DNA from: JAABVD01 sp965204545
Lineage (GTDB): Bacteria > Verrucomicrobiota > Verrucomicrobiia > Opitutales > UBA2995
DNA: 64,000 bases
Assembly: GCA_965204545.1 (NCBI GenBank)
Contig: CBDBFA010000003.1
Span: forward strand, 3,100,001 to 3,164,000
Direction of reading: 5' to 3'
The position numbers were made by a program, and so were the translations under genes. Shown here in pieces: positions 17,045 through 26,219 of this stretch. The notes below the pieces were generated by a model. That model saw only the letters and a list, made by a program, of their open reading frames with translations, ran no database searches and was not told where the DNA came from. How positions within the stretch are numbered: the stretch's first letter is position 1; each line of letters begins with the position of its first letter.

Positions 17045-19103
17045 AATCCATCAAGAGGTTACGCTTTCGGAGTTGATGCGATTGGGTCTGCCGGTCACTG
17101 AGGCTTCTCGCCTGCTGAATACCGTCGAGAGGGTCCGGGAACTGGCGCCAGCAGATCAGTGGCGTGCGCTGTCCGCCGATACCCTGAAGCCGAGCGTGCC
17201 GTTTCCAGTTCATCAATTGATGTTCGGCCGGATATTCAGTAGGTGGGATTCTAGTGGCGGGCCGGCGCCTGCTTGGTTGCCCGACGAGTTGACAATCTGC
17301 CGCAGCAATATCGGCCAGATGATGGAGGAATATGGCTTTGCGTGTTACGAGGATTTACACCGTTGGTCTGTGTCTAATCGAGATGCGTTTTGGAGTGCCG
17401 TGATTCGTCGCCTGGGGATCCGCTTCGAAAAAGAACCGCTAAAGATTCGTGATCTCGATAGTCCGCACGAGGCTCCGGTGTGGCTGCCGGGAGCCCTTTT
17501 CAACATTGCAGAGAATTGCTTCAATGGAAGCCCGGATGCCCCTGCGCTGGTTTTCCCCGGCTCGAATGATACGGTCGCCACCATGTCCGTGCGTGCCTTA
17601 CAGGAACTGAGCGCACGGGTCGCCAAAGGACTACGTGACATAGGGATGAACACCGGTGACGCCGTGGCGGTGATCATGCCAATGACTGTTGAGTCGGTGG
17701 CGATCTATCTGGGCATCGTGCTCGCCGGTTGCGTGGTGGTTTCGATTTCTGACAGTTTTGCGGCCGAGCAGATAAGGAAACGGTGCGCCGCCACTGATGT
17801 GAAACTCGTGTTCACGCAAGATGTCGTTTCCCGGTCCGGGAAGAGAATCCCATTGTACGCGCGTTTCCTCGAGGCATCGGCACCGAGGATGGTGGTCGTG
17901 GAGAGCAAACCCGGTGGCGAAATGAATGCGCTACGCCCCGATGATATGCGATGGGCGGAATTTCTGGCTGCCGAAAACGTCTTCGCGCCGGTCATGCTCG
18001 GACCTGACCGGCCCAGCAATTACTTGTTTTCCTCCGGTACGACCGGCGAACCCAAGGTTATTCCGTGGAGCCATACCACGCCGATCAAATGTGCGGCGGA
18101 CGCTATGCTCCATCATGACATTCAGGAGGGCGACATTCTCGCATGGCCGACAAATCTGGGGTGGATGATGGGGCCCTGGTTGGTTTACGCGGCCTTGGCG
18201 AATAGGGCGGTAATTGCGCTCTTCCCCGACGCGCCAACGACCCGCGAATTTGGTCGGTTTGTCGAAAATGCCGGCGTTACGATGCTCGGAGTTGTGCCAA
18301 GCTTGGTCCGCAGCTGGCGCGAGAGCCGTTGCATGGAGGGCCTGGATTGGAGCCGGATCAAGAAGTTCAGCAGCTCTGGGGAGTGCTCGAATCCGGAGGA
18401 CATGCTCTATCTGATGATGTTGGCCGGATACAAACCGATCATCGAGTACTGCGGAGGAACGGAGATAGGCGGGGGGTTTTTGACTGGGACTGTTGTGCAG
18501 GCGGCCGCTCCTGGCTACTTTTCGACTCCCGCTTTGGGAATGGAAATCGACATTGTGGACGAGAATTCGAATCCGGCACACCTTGGGGAGGTTCTCCTTG
18601 TTCCTCCATCAATCGGTTTGTCGGACAAGCTTCTCAATGCGGACAATTGGGAGGTCTACTTCAAAGGTGTTCCCAGCCGTGCCGACGGATCCGTGCGTCG
18701 TCGACACGGGGATGAGGTTGAGGTTGTGGGCGGAGGCTATTTCCGCCATCATGGAAGAACAGACGATACGATGAATCTGGGGGGTATTAAGGTCAGTGCG
18801 GCGGAGATTGAGAGCAGCATTCTTACCAACTGTCCTTCTATCCGGGAGGCGGCTGCGATCGCCGTGCCACAGGACGGTGGCGGGCCGGATTGCCTTGTTT
18901 TGTTCCTCGTGCCGTCAATCGATGAAGAGATGGAGGTTGGGCACTGGCCTGGGGTTGTTCAATCTAGTTTGCGAGAGCATCTCAATCCTATGTTTAAGGT
19001 GGCGGACGTTGTCGTCGTCAGCGAATTGCCGAGGACCGAATCGAATAAGGTGATGCGGCGAACACTTCGCTCCATGTATCACCGGACGGTGTCCGATACG
19101 TAA
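17034..19103 (+). CDS. AMP-forming acyl-CoA synthetase, AAE17/18-like
   Basis: A 689-residue enzyme. I chose the ATG at 17034 (MNIEIHQEVTLSEL) because it overlaps the upstream stop in the operon pattern; the frame stays open further upstream. The adenylate-forming core is clear: SSGTTGEPKVIPW P-loop, the YCGGTEIGGG region, RHGDEVEVVGGGYFRHHGR and DDTMNLGGIKVSAAEIE. The N-terminal part, with LHRWSVSNRDAFW and WLPGALFNIAENC, resembles plant acyl-activating enzymes 17/18 and, less closely, acetoacetyl-CoA/acetyl-CoA synthetases. It would activate a carboxylic acid to its CoA thioester with ATP. With the following SDR gene it could serve beta-hydroxy- or keto-acid use (inference). Confidence 0.88.
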   Translation: MNIEIHQEVTLSELMRLGLPVTEASRLLNTVERVRELAPADQWRALSADTLKPSVPFPVHQLMFGRIFSRWDSSGGPAPAWLPDELTICRSNIGQMMEEYGFACYEDLHRWSVSNRDAFWSAVIRRLGIRFEKEPLKIRDLDSPHEAPVWLPGALFNIAENCFNGSPDAPALVFPGSNDTVATMSVRALQELSARVAKGLRDIGMNTGDAVAVIMPMTVESVAIYLGIVLAGCVVVSISDSFAAEQIRKRCAATDVKLVFTQDVVSRSGKRIPLYARFLEASAPRMVVVESKPGGEMNALRPDDMRWAEFLAAENVFAPVMLGPDRPSNYLFSSGTTGEPKVIPWSHTTPIKCAADAMLHHDIQEGDILAWPTNLGWMMGPWLVYAALANRAVIALFPDAPTTREFGRFVENAGVTMLGVVPSLVRSWRESRCMEGLDWSRIKKFSSSGECSNPEDMLYLMMLAGYKPIIEYCGGTEIGGGFLTGTVVQAAAPGYFSTPALGMEIDIVDENSNPAHLGEVLLVPPSIGLSDKLLNADNWEVYFKGVPSRADGSVRRRHGDEVEVVGGGYFRHHGRTDDTMNLGGIKVSAAEIESSILTNCPSIREAAAIAVPQDGGGPDCLVLFLVPSIDEEMEVGHWPGVVQSSLREHLNPMFKVADVVVVSELPRTESNKVMRRTLRSMYHRTVSDT

Positions 19104-19140
19104 GTGGAGACGAATACGATTTGAAAAAACCTGCAGCGCA

Positions 19141-19950
19141 ATGAACCTCATGCTCGATATCAATCCGGACCTGACAAAGAAGACGGCCTTGGTGACGGGT
19201 TCGACCAGCGGAATCGGATGGTCGATCGCTCAGGCAGTGGCCGGAGCGGGAGCAAACGTCATGGTACATGGGCTGGGGGATCGCGATGACCGTGAACGCT
19301 TGCGTCTGACTCTATCCGGTTCCGCGAAAGGAAAGATAGCATGCCATGGAGCGGATCTTGCCGAACCAAGTGAAGTCGAGGCGCTGATTCGGGACACGAA
19401 GGCGACTCTGGGTCCGATAGATATTCTAGTCAACAATGCTGGACTGCAGCACGTGGCATCGGTGGATTCAATGCCACTAGAGCGATGGTCGGTCATTAAC
19501 CAAGTAGTCTTGCAGGCGGCGTTCCTTACAACGAAGGCCGTGATCTCAGGCATGCGGACGCGAGGATGGGGCAGGGTAATAAACATCGTTTCCGCCCACG
19601 GCCTCGTCGCATCGCCCTACAAAAGTGCGTATGTAGCGGCCAAGCACGGGTTGATCGGGCTCACTCGAAGCTCCGCGCTAGAGTTGGCGGAGTCGGGTGT
19701 GACAGTGAACGCGATTTGTCCGGGATATGTGAGAACGCCGCTGGTGGATTCGCAGATTAAGGCTCAGGCCGAAAGCCACCATATGTCTGCTGATCGGGTC
19801 GTAAGGGAGGTTATTCTATCTGCTCAACCGAATAAGCGATTTGTTCCGCCAAACGAAATTGCCGCACTCCTGCTCTTTCTTTGCAGTGATTTCGCAACCT
19901 CTATCACGGGATCGGCTATCGCGATCGATGGTGGGTGGACGGCACGCTGA
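19141..19950 (+). CDS. SDR oxidoreductase, 3-hydroxybutyrate-dehydrogenase-like
   Basis: A 269-residue short-chain dehydrogenase. It has the TGSTSGIG dinucleotide motif, NNAG, a catalytic serine in IVSAHG, YVAAKHG (the YxxxK pair) and ICPGYVRTPLV. Length and motifs resemble D-beta-hydroxybutyrate dehydrogenases, notably the QIKAQAESH region and the IAIDGGW C-terminus. The reaction would be NAD(H)-dependent oxidation of a hydroxy acid to a keto acid. It starts 37 bp after the acyl-CoA synthetase, so it is probably in the same operon. That suggests oxidation followed by CoA activation, but the substrate is inferred rather than shown. Confidence 0.85.
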   Translation: MNLMLDINPDLTKKTALVTGSTSGIGWSIAQAVAGAGANVMVHGLGDRDDRERLRLTLSGSAKGKIACHGADLAEPSEVEALIRDTKATLGPIDILVNNAGLQHVASVDSMPLERWSVINQVVLQAAFLTTKAVISGMRTRGWGRVINIVSAHGLVASPYKSAYVAAKHGLIGLTRSSALELAESGVTVNAICPGYVRTPLVDSQIKAQAESHHMSADRVVREVILSAQPNKRFVPPNEIAALLLFLCSDFATSITGSAIAIDGGWTAR

Positions 19951-20151
19951 GTAGGGCCTCGCTGAACTGCATCTTTTGGGAGCAGGCCGAGTATGTGGCG
20001 GATGATCTCATTGTTGAGAGTTCCGGTTTTCTCCATTCATGGCGTGCGCCCGGTCCAAACGGGGGACTCGTTCCTTCGCATTTCGGCGTTTATTCCCAAA
20101 ATTCGCGCTCAGTGCCGGCCCGTTCAAGGCGCCGGAACTCGGCATGTCCCG

Positions 20152-20205
20152 ATATGCAGGACTGTCCATGTTATTTGTAGCATCAGCCATGGTTTCGGCG
20201 TCCGG
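20152..20205 (+). repeat. ALR5, degenerate AraC-leader repeat
   Basis: Shares TATGCAGGACTG, CATGTTATTT, CAGCCATGGTTTC and TCCGG with ALR4, with several substitutions. The minus-strand frame still reads MADATNNMDSPAY from 20190, so the AraC-like start is recognisable. It lies 67 bp upstream of the DegT gene at 20272, in the same orientation. The rest of the 320-bp gap 19951-20271 shows no recognisable gene. Confidence 0.65.
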
Positions 20206-20271
20206 GGTAGTCTAGACTTAGGGAGTTGGGGGCGCCGCCCATACCACAACACCAACCCTGATCACACAGCC

Positions 20272-21585
20272 ATGACACAACAATTATTTGACGAGAAATC
20301 TGTCTTTCGGGGCCGCACGGGGCCTGCCGAGCCCAAGATCGGGTCCGAGGAGTTCATTTCGATCGCCACCCGCTTCGGCTTTGACGAGGCCACCCTCAAG
20401 CGGTTTCGGGACGTCCTGCGGGACGCCCGCCTGCCCGACGGCGGGCCGAACCTGGCGCGCTACATGTGCCCGAATCCGCCCCACCCGGCCGGAGAGGATT
20501 ACGAGGCGTTGGCCAGGGAGTTTTTCGGGGTGCGCTACGCGCAGGGCGTGAGTTCGGGTACCGGCTCGGTCCACGCGGCATTGGTGGGAATCGGCGCGGG
20601 TCCGGGCACCGAGGTCATCTGTCCGGCGACGGGATTCCTGGCCACTTCGGTGGCGGCCGTCCTCGCCGGTGCGACGCCGGTGTTCTGCGATGTCGACGAG
20701 TCGATGCAAATTGACCCGACCAAGATCGAGCCACTGATCACCGACCGCACCGTGGCGGTGTTGCCGACTCACCATTTCGGGATCGTCGCGGACATGGATG
20801 CGGTGGTGTCGGTGGCCCGCCGCCACAACCTGAAGGTGCTCGAGGACTGCGCCCAGTCGCCGGGAGGCAGCTTCCGTGGGCAACTGGTGGGCACCATCGG
20901 CGACGTGGGGGCCTTCTCGGTGTCCTGCTACAAGATCATCGGCGGCGGCGAAGGCGGGCTGTTGATCACCGATGACAAGGCGCTCTTCGAACGCGCCCAG
21001 CAGTTGATCGAGTGCGGCGGGTTCTGGCGGCCCGACCGCTTCGCCGCCCCCCGCTACGAAGGCGAGCTCTTCGTCGGCAGCAACTACCGCATGTCCGAGC
21101 TCGAGGCCGCCGTCGATGTCGTCCAGCTTCGCAAGCTGCCCAGCATCGTGGCCCGCTACCGCGACAACTTCCATCGCGTGGCAACCCGGCTTCAGCCGCG
21201 CCGCGGGATCGTCCCCCAGAAGCTCAACGACCCCGACGGGATCGTCGGATACCAGCTGCGCTTCTTCCCGGATTCCTACGAGCTGGCCGCAAGGATCGCG
21301 GACGACCTCCGCGCCGCCCGCATCCCGTTCCAGCACCGCGGCCGCGACGCCGCCCCCGACTGGCACGTCTACCGCGACATGTATCCGCTGGCCTCGCATT
21401 GGGACGCGCGCAACGCGCCCGGCGCCTGCCCGGTCGCCGAGGACCTCTTCGACCGCACCGTCGTCATCGAGATCGACCAGTGGTGGAGCCCCGGGGACGC
21501 CGCCGCCGCCGCGGAGGTCATCGACCGCGTCCTGGCCCGCCATTGCGAGGCCGACGCCGAGGCCCCGGGATGGCTGAGGGCATGA
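20272..21585 (+). CDS. DegT/DnrJ/EryC1/StrS family aminotransferase (second)
   Basis: A 437-residue PLP enzyme. The ATG at 20272 is chosen because the upstream open frame has no family similarity. Motifs: SSGTGSVHAAL, VLEDCAQSPGGSF and YKIIGGGEGGLL, with the likely PLP lysine in YKI. It is a paralog of the protein at 6656-7984 but not close. The gene is markedly GC-rich compared with the preceding operon, with strong G/C third positions, and shares this with the alanine dehydrogenase downstream. That may indicate a different origin. Alanine dehydrogenase follows after 54 bp, which could recycle amino groups through alanine (inference). Confidence 0.88.
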   Translation: MTQQLFDEKSVFRGRTGPAEPKIGSEEFISIATRFGFDEATLKRFRDVLRDARLPDGGPNLARYMCPNPPHPAGEDYEALAREFFGVRYAQGVSSGTGSVHAALVGIGAGPGTEVICPATGFLATSVAAVLAGATPVFCDVDESMQIDPTKIEPLITDRTVAVLPTHHFGIVADMDAVVSVARRHNLKVLEDCAQSPGGSFRGQLVGTIGDVGAFSVSCYKIIGGGEGGLLITDDKALFERAQQLIECGGFWRPDRFAAPRYEGELFVGSNYRMSELEAAVDVVQLRKLPSIVARYRDNFHRVATRLQPRRGIVPQKLNDPDGIVGYQLRFFPDSYELAARIADDLRAARIPFQHRGRDAAPDWHVYRDMYPLASHWDARNAPGACPVAEDLFDRTVVIEIDQWWSPGDAAAAAEVIDRVLARHCEADAEAPGWLRA

Positions 21586-21639
21586 GGTTTGGCGAGGAGA
21601 TTTGAGGGCAGGGCAGAACCGGAGGTTACAGAGCAGGAC

Positions 21640-22773
21640 ATGATCATTGGAATCCCCAGTGAGACGAAGGTTCAGGAACATCGGGTGGCGATGGTGCCGG
21701 CGGCGGTCCGCGAGCTGGTCAAGCGCGGCCACCGGGTGCTGGTCGAGCGCGGAGCCGGTGGTGGCGCGAGCTATCCGGACGAGCAGTATCTGGCGGCGGG
21801 CGCGGAGATCGTGGCCGACGCGGCGGCGGTGTTCGGCGGGGCGGAGATGATCGTCAAGGTGAAGGAGCCCCAGCCGCTGGAAGTGGCGATGCTCGAGGAA
21901 CGGCACCTGCTCTTCACCTATCTGCATCTGGCGGCCGGGCGGGCCCTGACCGAGTCGCTGGTGGCCAGTGGGTGCACCGCGCTGGCCTACGAGACCTTGA
22001 AGGTGAACGGGCGGCTGCCGCTACTGGAGCCGATGAGCGAGATCGCCGGCCGGATGTCGGCGATCGTCGGGTCCTATCATCTGGCGAAGCACCGGGGTGG
22101 GCGCGGGGTCCTGCTGGGCGGCGTGCCGGGCGTGGCGCCGGGGCGGGTGGTGGTCCTCGGGGGCGGAACGGCGGGGCTGAACGCGGGGCGGGTGGCACAG
22201 GGCATCGGGGCCGACGTGACGATCCTCGAGGTGGACTTCGAGCGGATGCGCTTCCTGGACATCGCAATGGGCGGGACCCACACGGTTTATTCCAACGAGA
22301 CGAACCTCGCGGAGCTGCTGCCGCGGGTCGACCTGCTAATCGGGGCGGTGCTGGTTGTCGGCGCGGCGGCGCCACGGCTAGTGACCCGCGAAATGCTGCG
22401 CCTGATGCCCCCGGGCAGCGTATTCGTGGACATCGCGGTCGATCAGGGAGGCTGCGCCGAGACCACCCGCCCGACGACCCACGACAACCCCACCTACGTC
22501 GAGGAGGAGGTGATGCACTACTGCGTGGCGAACATGCCGGGGGCCTACGCCCGGACCGCGACCCAGGCCCTCAACAACGTCACCCAGCGGTGGATCACAC
22601 TGATCGCCGACCACGGGCTGGAGGAGGCCTGCCGGTGCCATCCGGAACTGCTCGGCGCGGTCAACGCGGCCGGGGGGAGGCTGACCTGCGGGCCGGTCGG
22701 CGAGGCGCACGACCTGCCGGTGAGCGATCCTGTGGCGGTGGAGCCCGGACGATCAACCCCCAGCCAATCGTGA
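21640..22773 (+). CDS. ald: Alanine dehydrogenase
   Basis: A 377-residue protein starting at the ATG at 21640 (MIIGIPSETKVQEHRVAMVP), the typical N-terminus of the family. KVKEPQ holds the pyruvate-binding lysine and YLHLAA the catalytic histidine. VVVLGGGTAGLNAGRVAQG is the NAD-binding loop, and FVDIAVDQGGCAETTRPTTH follows as expected. It interconverts L-alanine and pyruvate plus ammonia with NAD(H). The usual length is about 370 residues, so it is complete. High GC content matches the gene before it. It probably pairs with the DegT transaminase. Confidence 0.95.
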   Translation: MIIGIPSETKVQEHRVAMVPAAVRELVKRGHRVLVERGAGGGASYPDEQYLAAGAEIVADAAAVFGGAEMIVKVKEPQPLEVAMLEERHLLFTYLHLAAGRALTESLVASGCTALAYETLKVNGRLPLLEPMSEIAGRMSAIVGSYHLAKHRGGRGVLLGGVPGVAPGRVVVLGGGTAGLNAGRVAQGIGADVTILEVDFERMRFLDIAMGGTHTVYSNETNLAELLPRVDLLIGAVLVVGAAAPRLVTREMLRLMPPGSVFVDIAVDQGGCAETTRPTTHDNPTYVEEEVMHYCVANMPGAYARTATQALNNVTQRWITLIADHGLEEACRCHPELLGAVNAAGGRLTCGPVGEAHDLPVSDPVAVEPGRSTPSQS

Positions 22774-22962
22774 TGGCCACCTGCCACCTGATCGGCACAC
22801 GCTCGTGCCACCGGCGGAGACGGCGCGCCCTCCACGCTTCGCTGGCCCTGCTCCTCGTGGGGCCGGGATTACGCTTACTTCCATCTTCCTTGCTACCGAG
22901 ACCTTCCAATCCAATCTCGCCGCCGAACCGGGAGATCACACAACCATGAAAGAACCATCCTG

Positions 22963-24438
22963 ATGCCATCCGTCCTATCCAATTTCATCGGGGGTGCCGC
23001 AATCGATTCCCTGGGAAGCGATACGGTCCCTGTACACAATCCCTCGACCGGCGAAGTTCTCGCCCAGACGCCCTTGGGTTCGCGCGCCGACGTGGACCGC
23101 GCGGTCTCTGCGGCTGCCGTCGCTTTTCCTGCATGGAGCGAAACAACCGCGGCTCGCCGCACTGAAATTTTGTTCAAATACAAGGCGCTCCTCGAAGCCA
23201 ACTTCGAGGAACTGGCGAGACTTGTGGTGCGCGAAAACGGCAAGACCTTTCCGGAAGCGCAGGGCGACATCCGGCGGGGCATCGAGGTGGTCGAATTTGC
23301 CTGTGGAAGAAACCATCTGCTCAAGGGGGAGTCGCTTCCCCAACTTGCGGTCGGGATGGACGGAATCACCACCCTCGAACCGTTGGGCGTCTGTGCTGGA
23401 ATCACACCTTTTAACTTCCCAGCTATGGTGCCGATGTGGATGTTTCCCCTTGCCATAGCCTGTGGGAATACGTTCGTCCTCAAACCAAGCGAAAAAGTGC
23501 CCCTCACCGCCATTCGCTTGGCCGAGTTGTTTGCCGCCGCCGGGCTCCCGGAAGGAGTCCTCAATATCGTGCACGGAGGTCGGGAAGTGGTGGATGTCCT
23601 CTGTGTCCACCCTGGAATCGCCGCCATCAGTTTCGTCGGTTCCACCACGGTGGCGAAGCATGTCTATACCCTAGGTACGTCCCATGGAAAACGGGTGCAG
23701 GCGGCCGGCGGCGCCAAGAACGTCCTGCTCGTCATGCCCGACGCCGAACCGGACTCGACGCTGCGCGCTATTATGGGCGCCGTCTATGGATGCGCGGGAC
23801 AACGGTGCATGGCGGGATCGGTGGTCATGGGGATCGGCGATTCCGCTGACCGGACTCGCGACCGAATCGCCAGTGCCATCGACGGGATGAAACTCTTGCC
23901 CACCCACGATCGAGATGACAGCGATATGGGCCCGGTCATCGATGGGAGGGCGCGAGACAGATTATTCACTTCAATTGGGGCGGCAGTCGAGGAAGGCGCC
24001 AGCCTCGTCCGCGACGGCCGCAAGAGTCTGCCGAAATCCGGTGGCTTCTTCGTGGGTCCTACCCTTCTCGATCACGTCGCCATCGACATGGAAGTGTGGC
24101 GCTCCGAGCTGTTCGGTCCCGTCCTCAGTCTCAGCAGGCCCGACAATCTCGATCAGGCCATCGAGTGGATCAACTCCATCGGTTACGGCAACGGGGCCGT
24201 CATTTTTACCGCCAGCGGTGCTGCGGCCCGGAAGTTTGCGCGCTGCGTTCAGTGCGGAATGGTCGGAGTCAACGTGGGCGTTCCCGCCCCGATGTCGGTC
24301 TTTTCCTTTTCCGGGTGGAACAACTCGTTCTTTGGCGATCTCCATGTCCAGGGCATGGAAGGCATTCGGTTTTACACCCGTCAGAAGGTCGTCTTCTCGC
24401 GCTGGGACGACTCCTACGTGCGCCATCAGGGATGGTGA
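22963..24438 (+). CDS. mmsA: CoA-acylating methylmalonate-semialdehyde dehydrogenase
   Basis: A 491-residue aldehyde dehydrogenase of the MmsA/IolA branch. Evidence: FIGGAAIDS and VHNPSTGEVLAQTP at the N-terminus, GVCAGITPFNFPAMVPMWM, FVGSTTVAKHVY, YGCAGQRCMA with the catalytic cysteine, and SGWNNSFFGDLHVQG near the end. It converts malonate or methylmalonate semialdehyde to acetyl- or propionyl-CoA with release of CO2, and acts in inositol, valine or beta-alanine breakdown. The Fe-alcohol dehydrogenase 38 bp downstream could supply the semialdehyde from a hydroxy acid (inference). Confidence 0.95.
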   Translation: MPSVLSNFIGGAAIDSLGSDTVPVHNPSTGEVLAQTPLGSRADVDRAVSAAAVAFPAWSETTAARRTEILFKYKALLEANFEELARLVVRENGKTFPEAQGDIRRGIEVVEFACGRNHLLKGESLPQLAVGMDGITTLEPLGVCAGITPFNFPAMVPMWMFPLAIACGNTFVLKPSEKVPLTAIRLAELFAAAGLPEGVLNIVHGGREVVDVLCVHPGIAAISFVGSTTVAKHVYTLGTSHGKRVQAAGGAKNVLLVMPDAEPDSTLRAIMGAVYGCAGQRCMAGSVVMGIGDSADRTRDRIASAIDGMKLLPTHDRDDSDMGPVIDGRARDRLFTSIGAAVEEGASLVRDGRKSLPKSGGFFVGPTLLDHVAIDMEVWRSELFGPVLSLSRPDNLDQAIEWINSIGYGNGAVIFTASGAAARKFARCVQCGMVGVNVGVPAPMSVFSFSGWNNSFFGDLHVQGMEGIRFYTRQKVVFSRWDDSYVRHQGW

Positions 24439-24476
24439 ATGACGGAGTAGTTGTGCAACACTTTCGAAATAACACA

Positions 24477-25646
24477 ATGACAACCATAACCCATCGCTTC
24501 GATGCGCCTTCCGCAATTATCACCGGCGGCGGTTCGCGACGGCGGCTCGGCGACATTGCACGCGAACTCTCCGCAAGGCGTGTAATAGTGGTTACCGATC
24601 CTGGCGTTGTTGCCCTCGGCGTGGCCGGCGAAATCGAGCAGATCCTCACGAGTGCGAATTGCGAGGTGAGGATTTTTCAGAGCGTGCAAGCTGATCCCAC
24701 CGACCTCAACGTCGCCGACGGTGTCAAAGCGTTCGAAGAACACAAGGCTGACCTGGTCGTCGCAGTCGGTGGAGGATCACCCATCGACACCGCCAAGGTA
24801 ATCGCCATTTGCCCCTCAAACCCCGAACCCTTGCCGGAGTTCATGGGACTTGACAAGATCAGGCGTCCTGGCATCCCAGTCGTTGCCGTGCCTACCACCG
24901 CGGGAACGGGTAGCGAGGCAACGAAAGTCGCGGTGATCACTGACACCGGGCGCAATGTGAAAATGATGATGATGAGTCCGCCACTGCTCCCGCGCGTGGC
25001 CATCGTCGACTACGAGTTGTCGCTCTCCATGCCGAAGGCACTTACCGCCGCAGTCGGAGTCGATACGCTCACGCACGGGATCGAGGCCTACGTTTCGAAA
25101 AAGAGCAATTCCATGACAGATCCCCTTGCCCTGTCCTGTATCGATCTGGTGGGGCGACACCTCGCACGCGCGTGGGAGACCCCGGACGATCGTGAGGCCC
25201 GAAGCGGCATGATGCTGGCGGCCTGTCAGGGCGGGATGGCATTTTCTAACAGCAGCGTCTGTCTGGTGCACGGAATGAGTCGCCCCATCGGAGCGGTCTT
25301 CCACCTGCCCCACGGTCTTTCCAACGCTATCCTTTTGCCGTCCGTGACCGCCTATTCATGGCCGTCCGATCCGGAGCGATATGCAAGGGTGGCGCGAATC
25401 CTCGGCTGCGCGAAAGACACAACACGGGATGAAGAGGCTTGCCACGCCTTGATCGATTACCTCGAACAACTCAACTTATCGCTGGGGCTGCCTCGGCTGT
25501 CGTGCTGCCGTGACGTTTCCCGAGCCGTATTCGACGAACAACTCAAGAAGATGGCGTCGGACGCGATAGCCTCGGGGAGCCCGGCCAACAATCCGCGTGT
25601 GCCCTCAGCTGAGGAGATCGTTAGCCTCTACGAACAGGCCTGGTGA
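24477..25646 (+). CDS. Iron-containing (group III) alcohol dehydrogenase
   Basis: A 389-residue protein; ATG at 24477 (MTTITHRFDAPSAIITGGG). Hallmarks: VVAVGGGSPIDTAKV, VPTTAGTGSEATKVAVI, DTLTHGIEAYVS, and the metal site HGMSRPIGAVFHLPHG. It oxidises alcohols or hydroxy acids, or reduces the aldehydes, with NAD(P). It is complete and of normal length. It follows mmsA after 38 bp, so the pair probably makes and then oxidises a semialdehyde. It is not the source of the fragment at 8068-8262, which differs at most positions around the shared motifs. Confidence 0.93.
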   Translation: MTTITHRFDAPSAIITGGGSRRRLGDIARELSARRVIVVTDPGVVALGVAGEIEQILTSANCEVRIFQSVQADPTDLNVADGVKAFEEHKADLVVAVGGGSPIDTAKVIAICPSNPEPLPEFMGLDKIRRPGIPVVAVPTTAGTGSEATKVAVITDTGRNVKMMMMSPPLLPRVAIVDYELSLSMPKALTAAVGVDTLTHGIEAYVSKKSNSMTDPLALSCIDLVGRHLARAWETPDDREARSGMMLAACQGGMAFSNSSVCLVHGMSRPIGAVFHLPHGLSNAILLPSVTAYSWPSDPERYARVARILGCAKDTTRDEEACHALIDYLEQLNLSLGLPRLSCCRDVSRAVFDEQLKKMASDAIASGSPANNPRVPSAEEIVSLYEQAW

Positions 25647-25724
25647 CCAAACCGGGAGCGAAAAAGCCAATCTTCCGACGAATGCGAGTGGAAACCTCTC
25701 ATTTTTTGAAAAAGGAGCCCCGCC

Positions 25725-25832
25725 ATGTCGAACCACAGCAGCCAACGGTGGATTCACTGCCCGCAAGCCTGCAGCGATCCGGAGTCAGCGTATGCCAAAT
25801 TCTCAACTTTGATTAGAAATGGGAACAGTTGA
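25725..25832 (+). other. Small open frame with strong ribosome site, possible truncated gene
   Basis: A 35-codon frame begins at the ATG at 25725 after an AAAAAGGAG ribosome site at ideal spacing. The product starts MSNHSSQRWIHCPQACSD and is not recognised. It may be the 5' end of a gene lost by rearrangement. The rest of the gap 25647-26219 shows only the minus-strand remnant at 26052-26177, and a shift to GC-rich sequence at about 25950. Confidence 0.3.
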
Positions 25833-26051
25833 TAATTTTCGCCAAGAATGGGTCACAAGGAATTGTTTGCCGATGTCTGGGAAAGAGTATGCCTCGGATA
25901 AACCCAAAAGAGAAAGGAAGATTAAGAAGCCTCAACGCATTCACGTTGGTGTAGCGGGGTGATCGGGTCGAGGAGGGGGATGTTGCTATGGGAAGGCCTG
26001 AGTCCTCCGTGCCGCGGCGCGGGTCGCCGGCGGGGGCGGGGAACGGGGTCG

Positions 26052-26177
26052 TCACCGGGTGTCCGCCGCCTTCAGCGAAAAACGAACCCGTGCGTAGCGC
26101 GGAATCGTCCCGAGATCGGGCGTGAGCACTTCCGCCCACTGCAGAAACTCATCCTCGGGCGCGCCCTCATTTTCCAT
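26052..26177 (-). pseudogene. Possible C-terminal remnant of an unknown enzyme
   Basis: A minus-strand frame of 41 codons has a protein-like composition (EDEFLQWAEVLTPDLG, then IPRYARVRFSLKAADTR) and a stop. It lies just downstream of the AraC regulator on the same strand and shares its GC-rich codon use. It resembles the end of a longer protein, but the family is unknown. Confidence 0.3.
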
Positions 26178-26219
26178 TTCCCGGGTTCAAGCCACCCTCT
26201 TGTGGGGGCGCGCGGCGAA

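Noticed and set aside
20284..21927. A 547-codon minus-strand open frame across the DegT and ald genes
   Set aside because: GC-rich coding sequence gives long antisense frames; the composition is not protein-like (many H, R, A) and it spans two genes.
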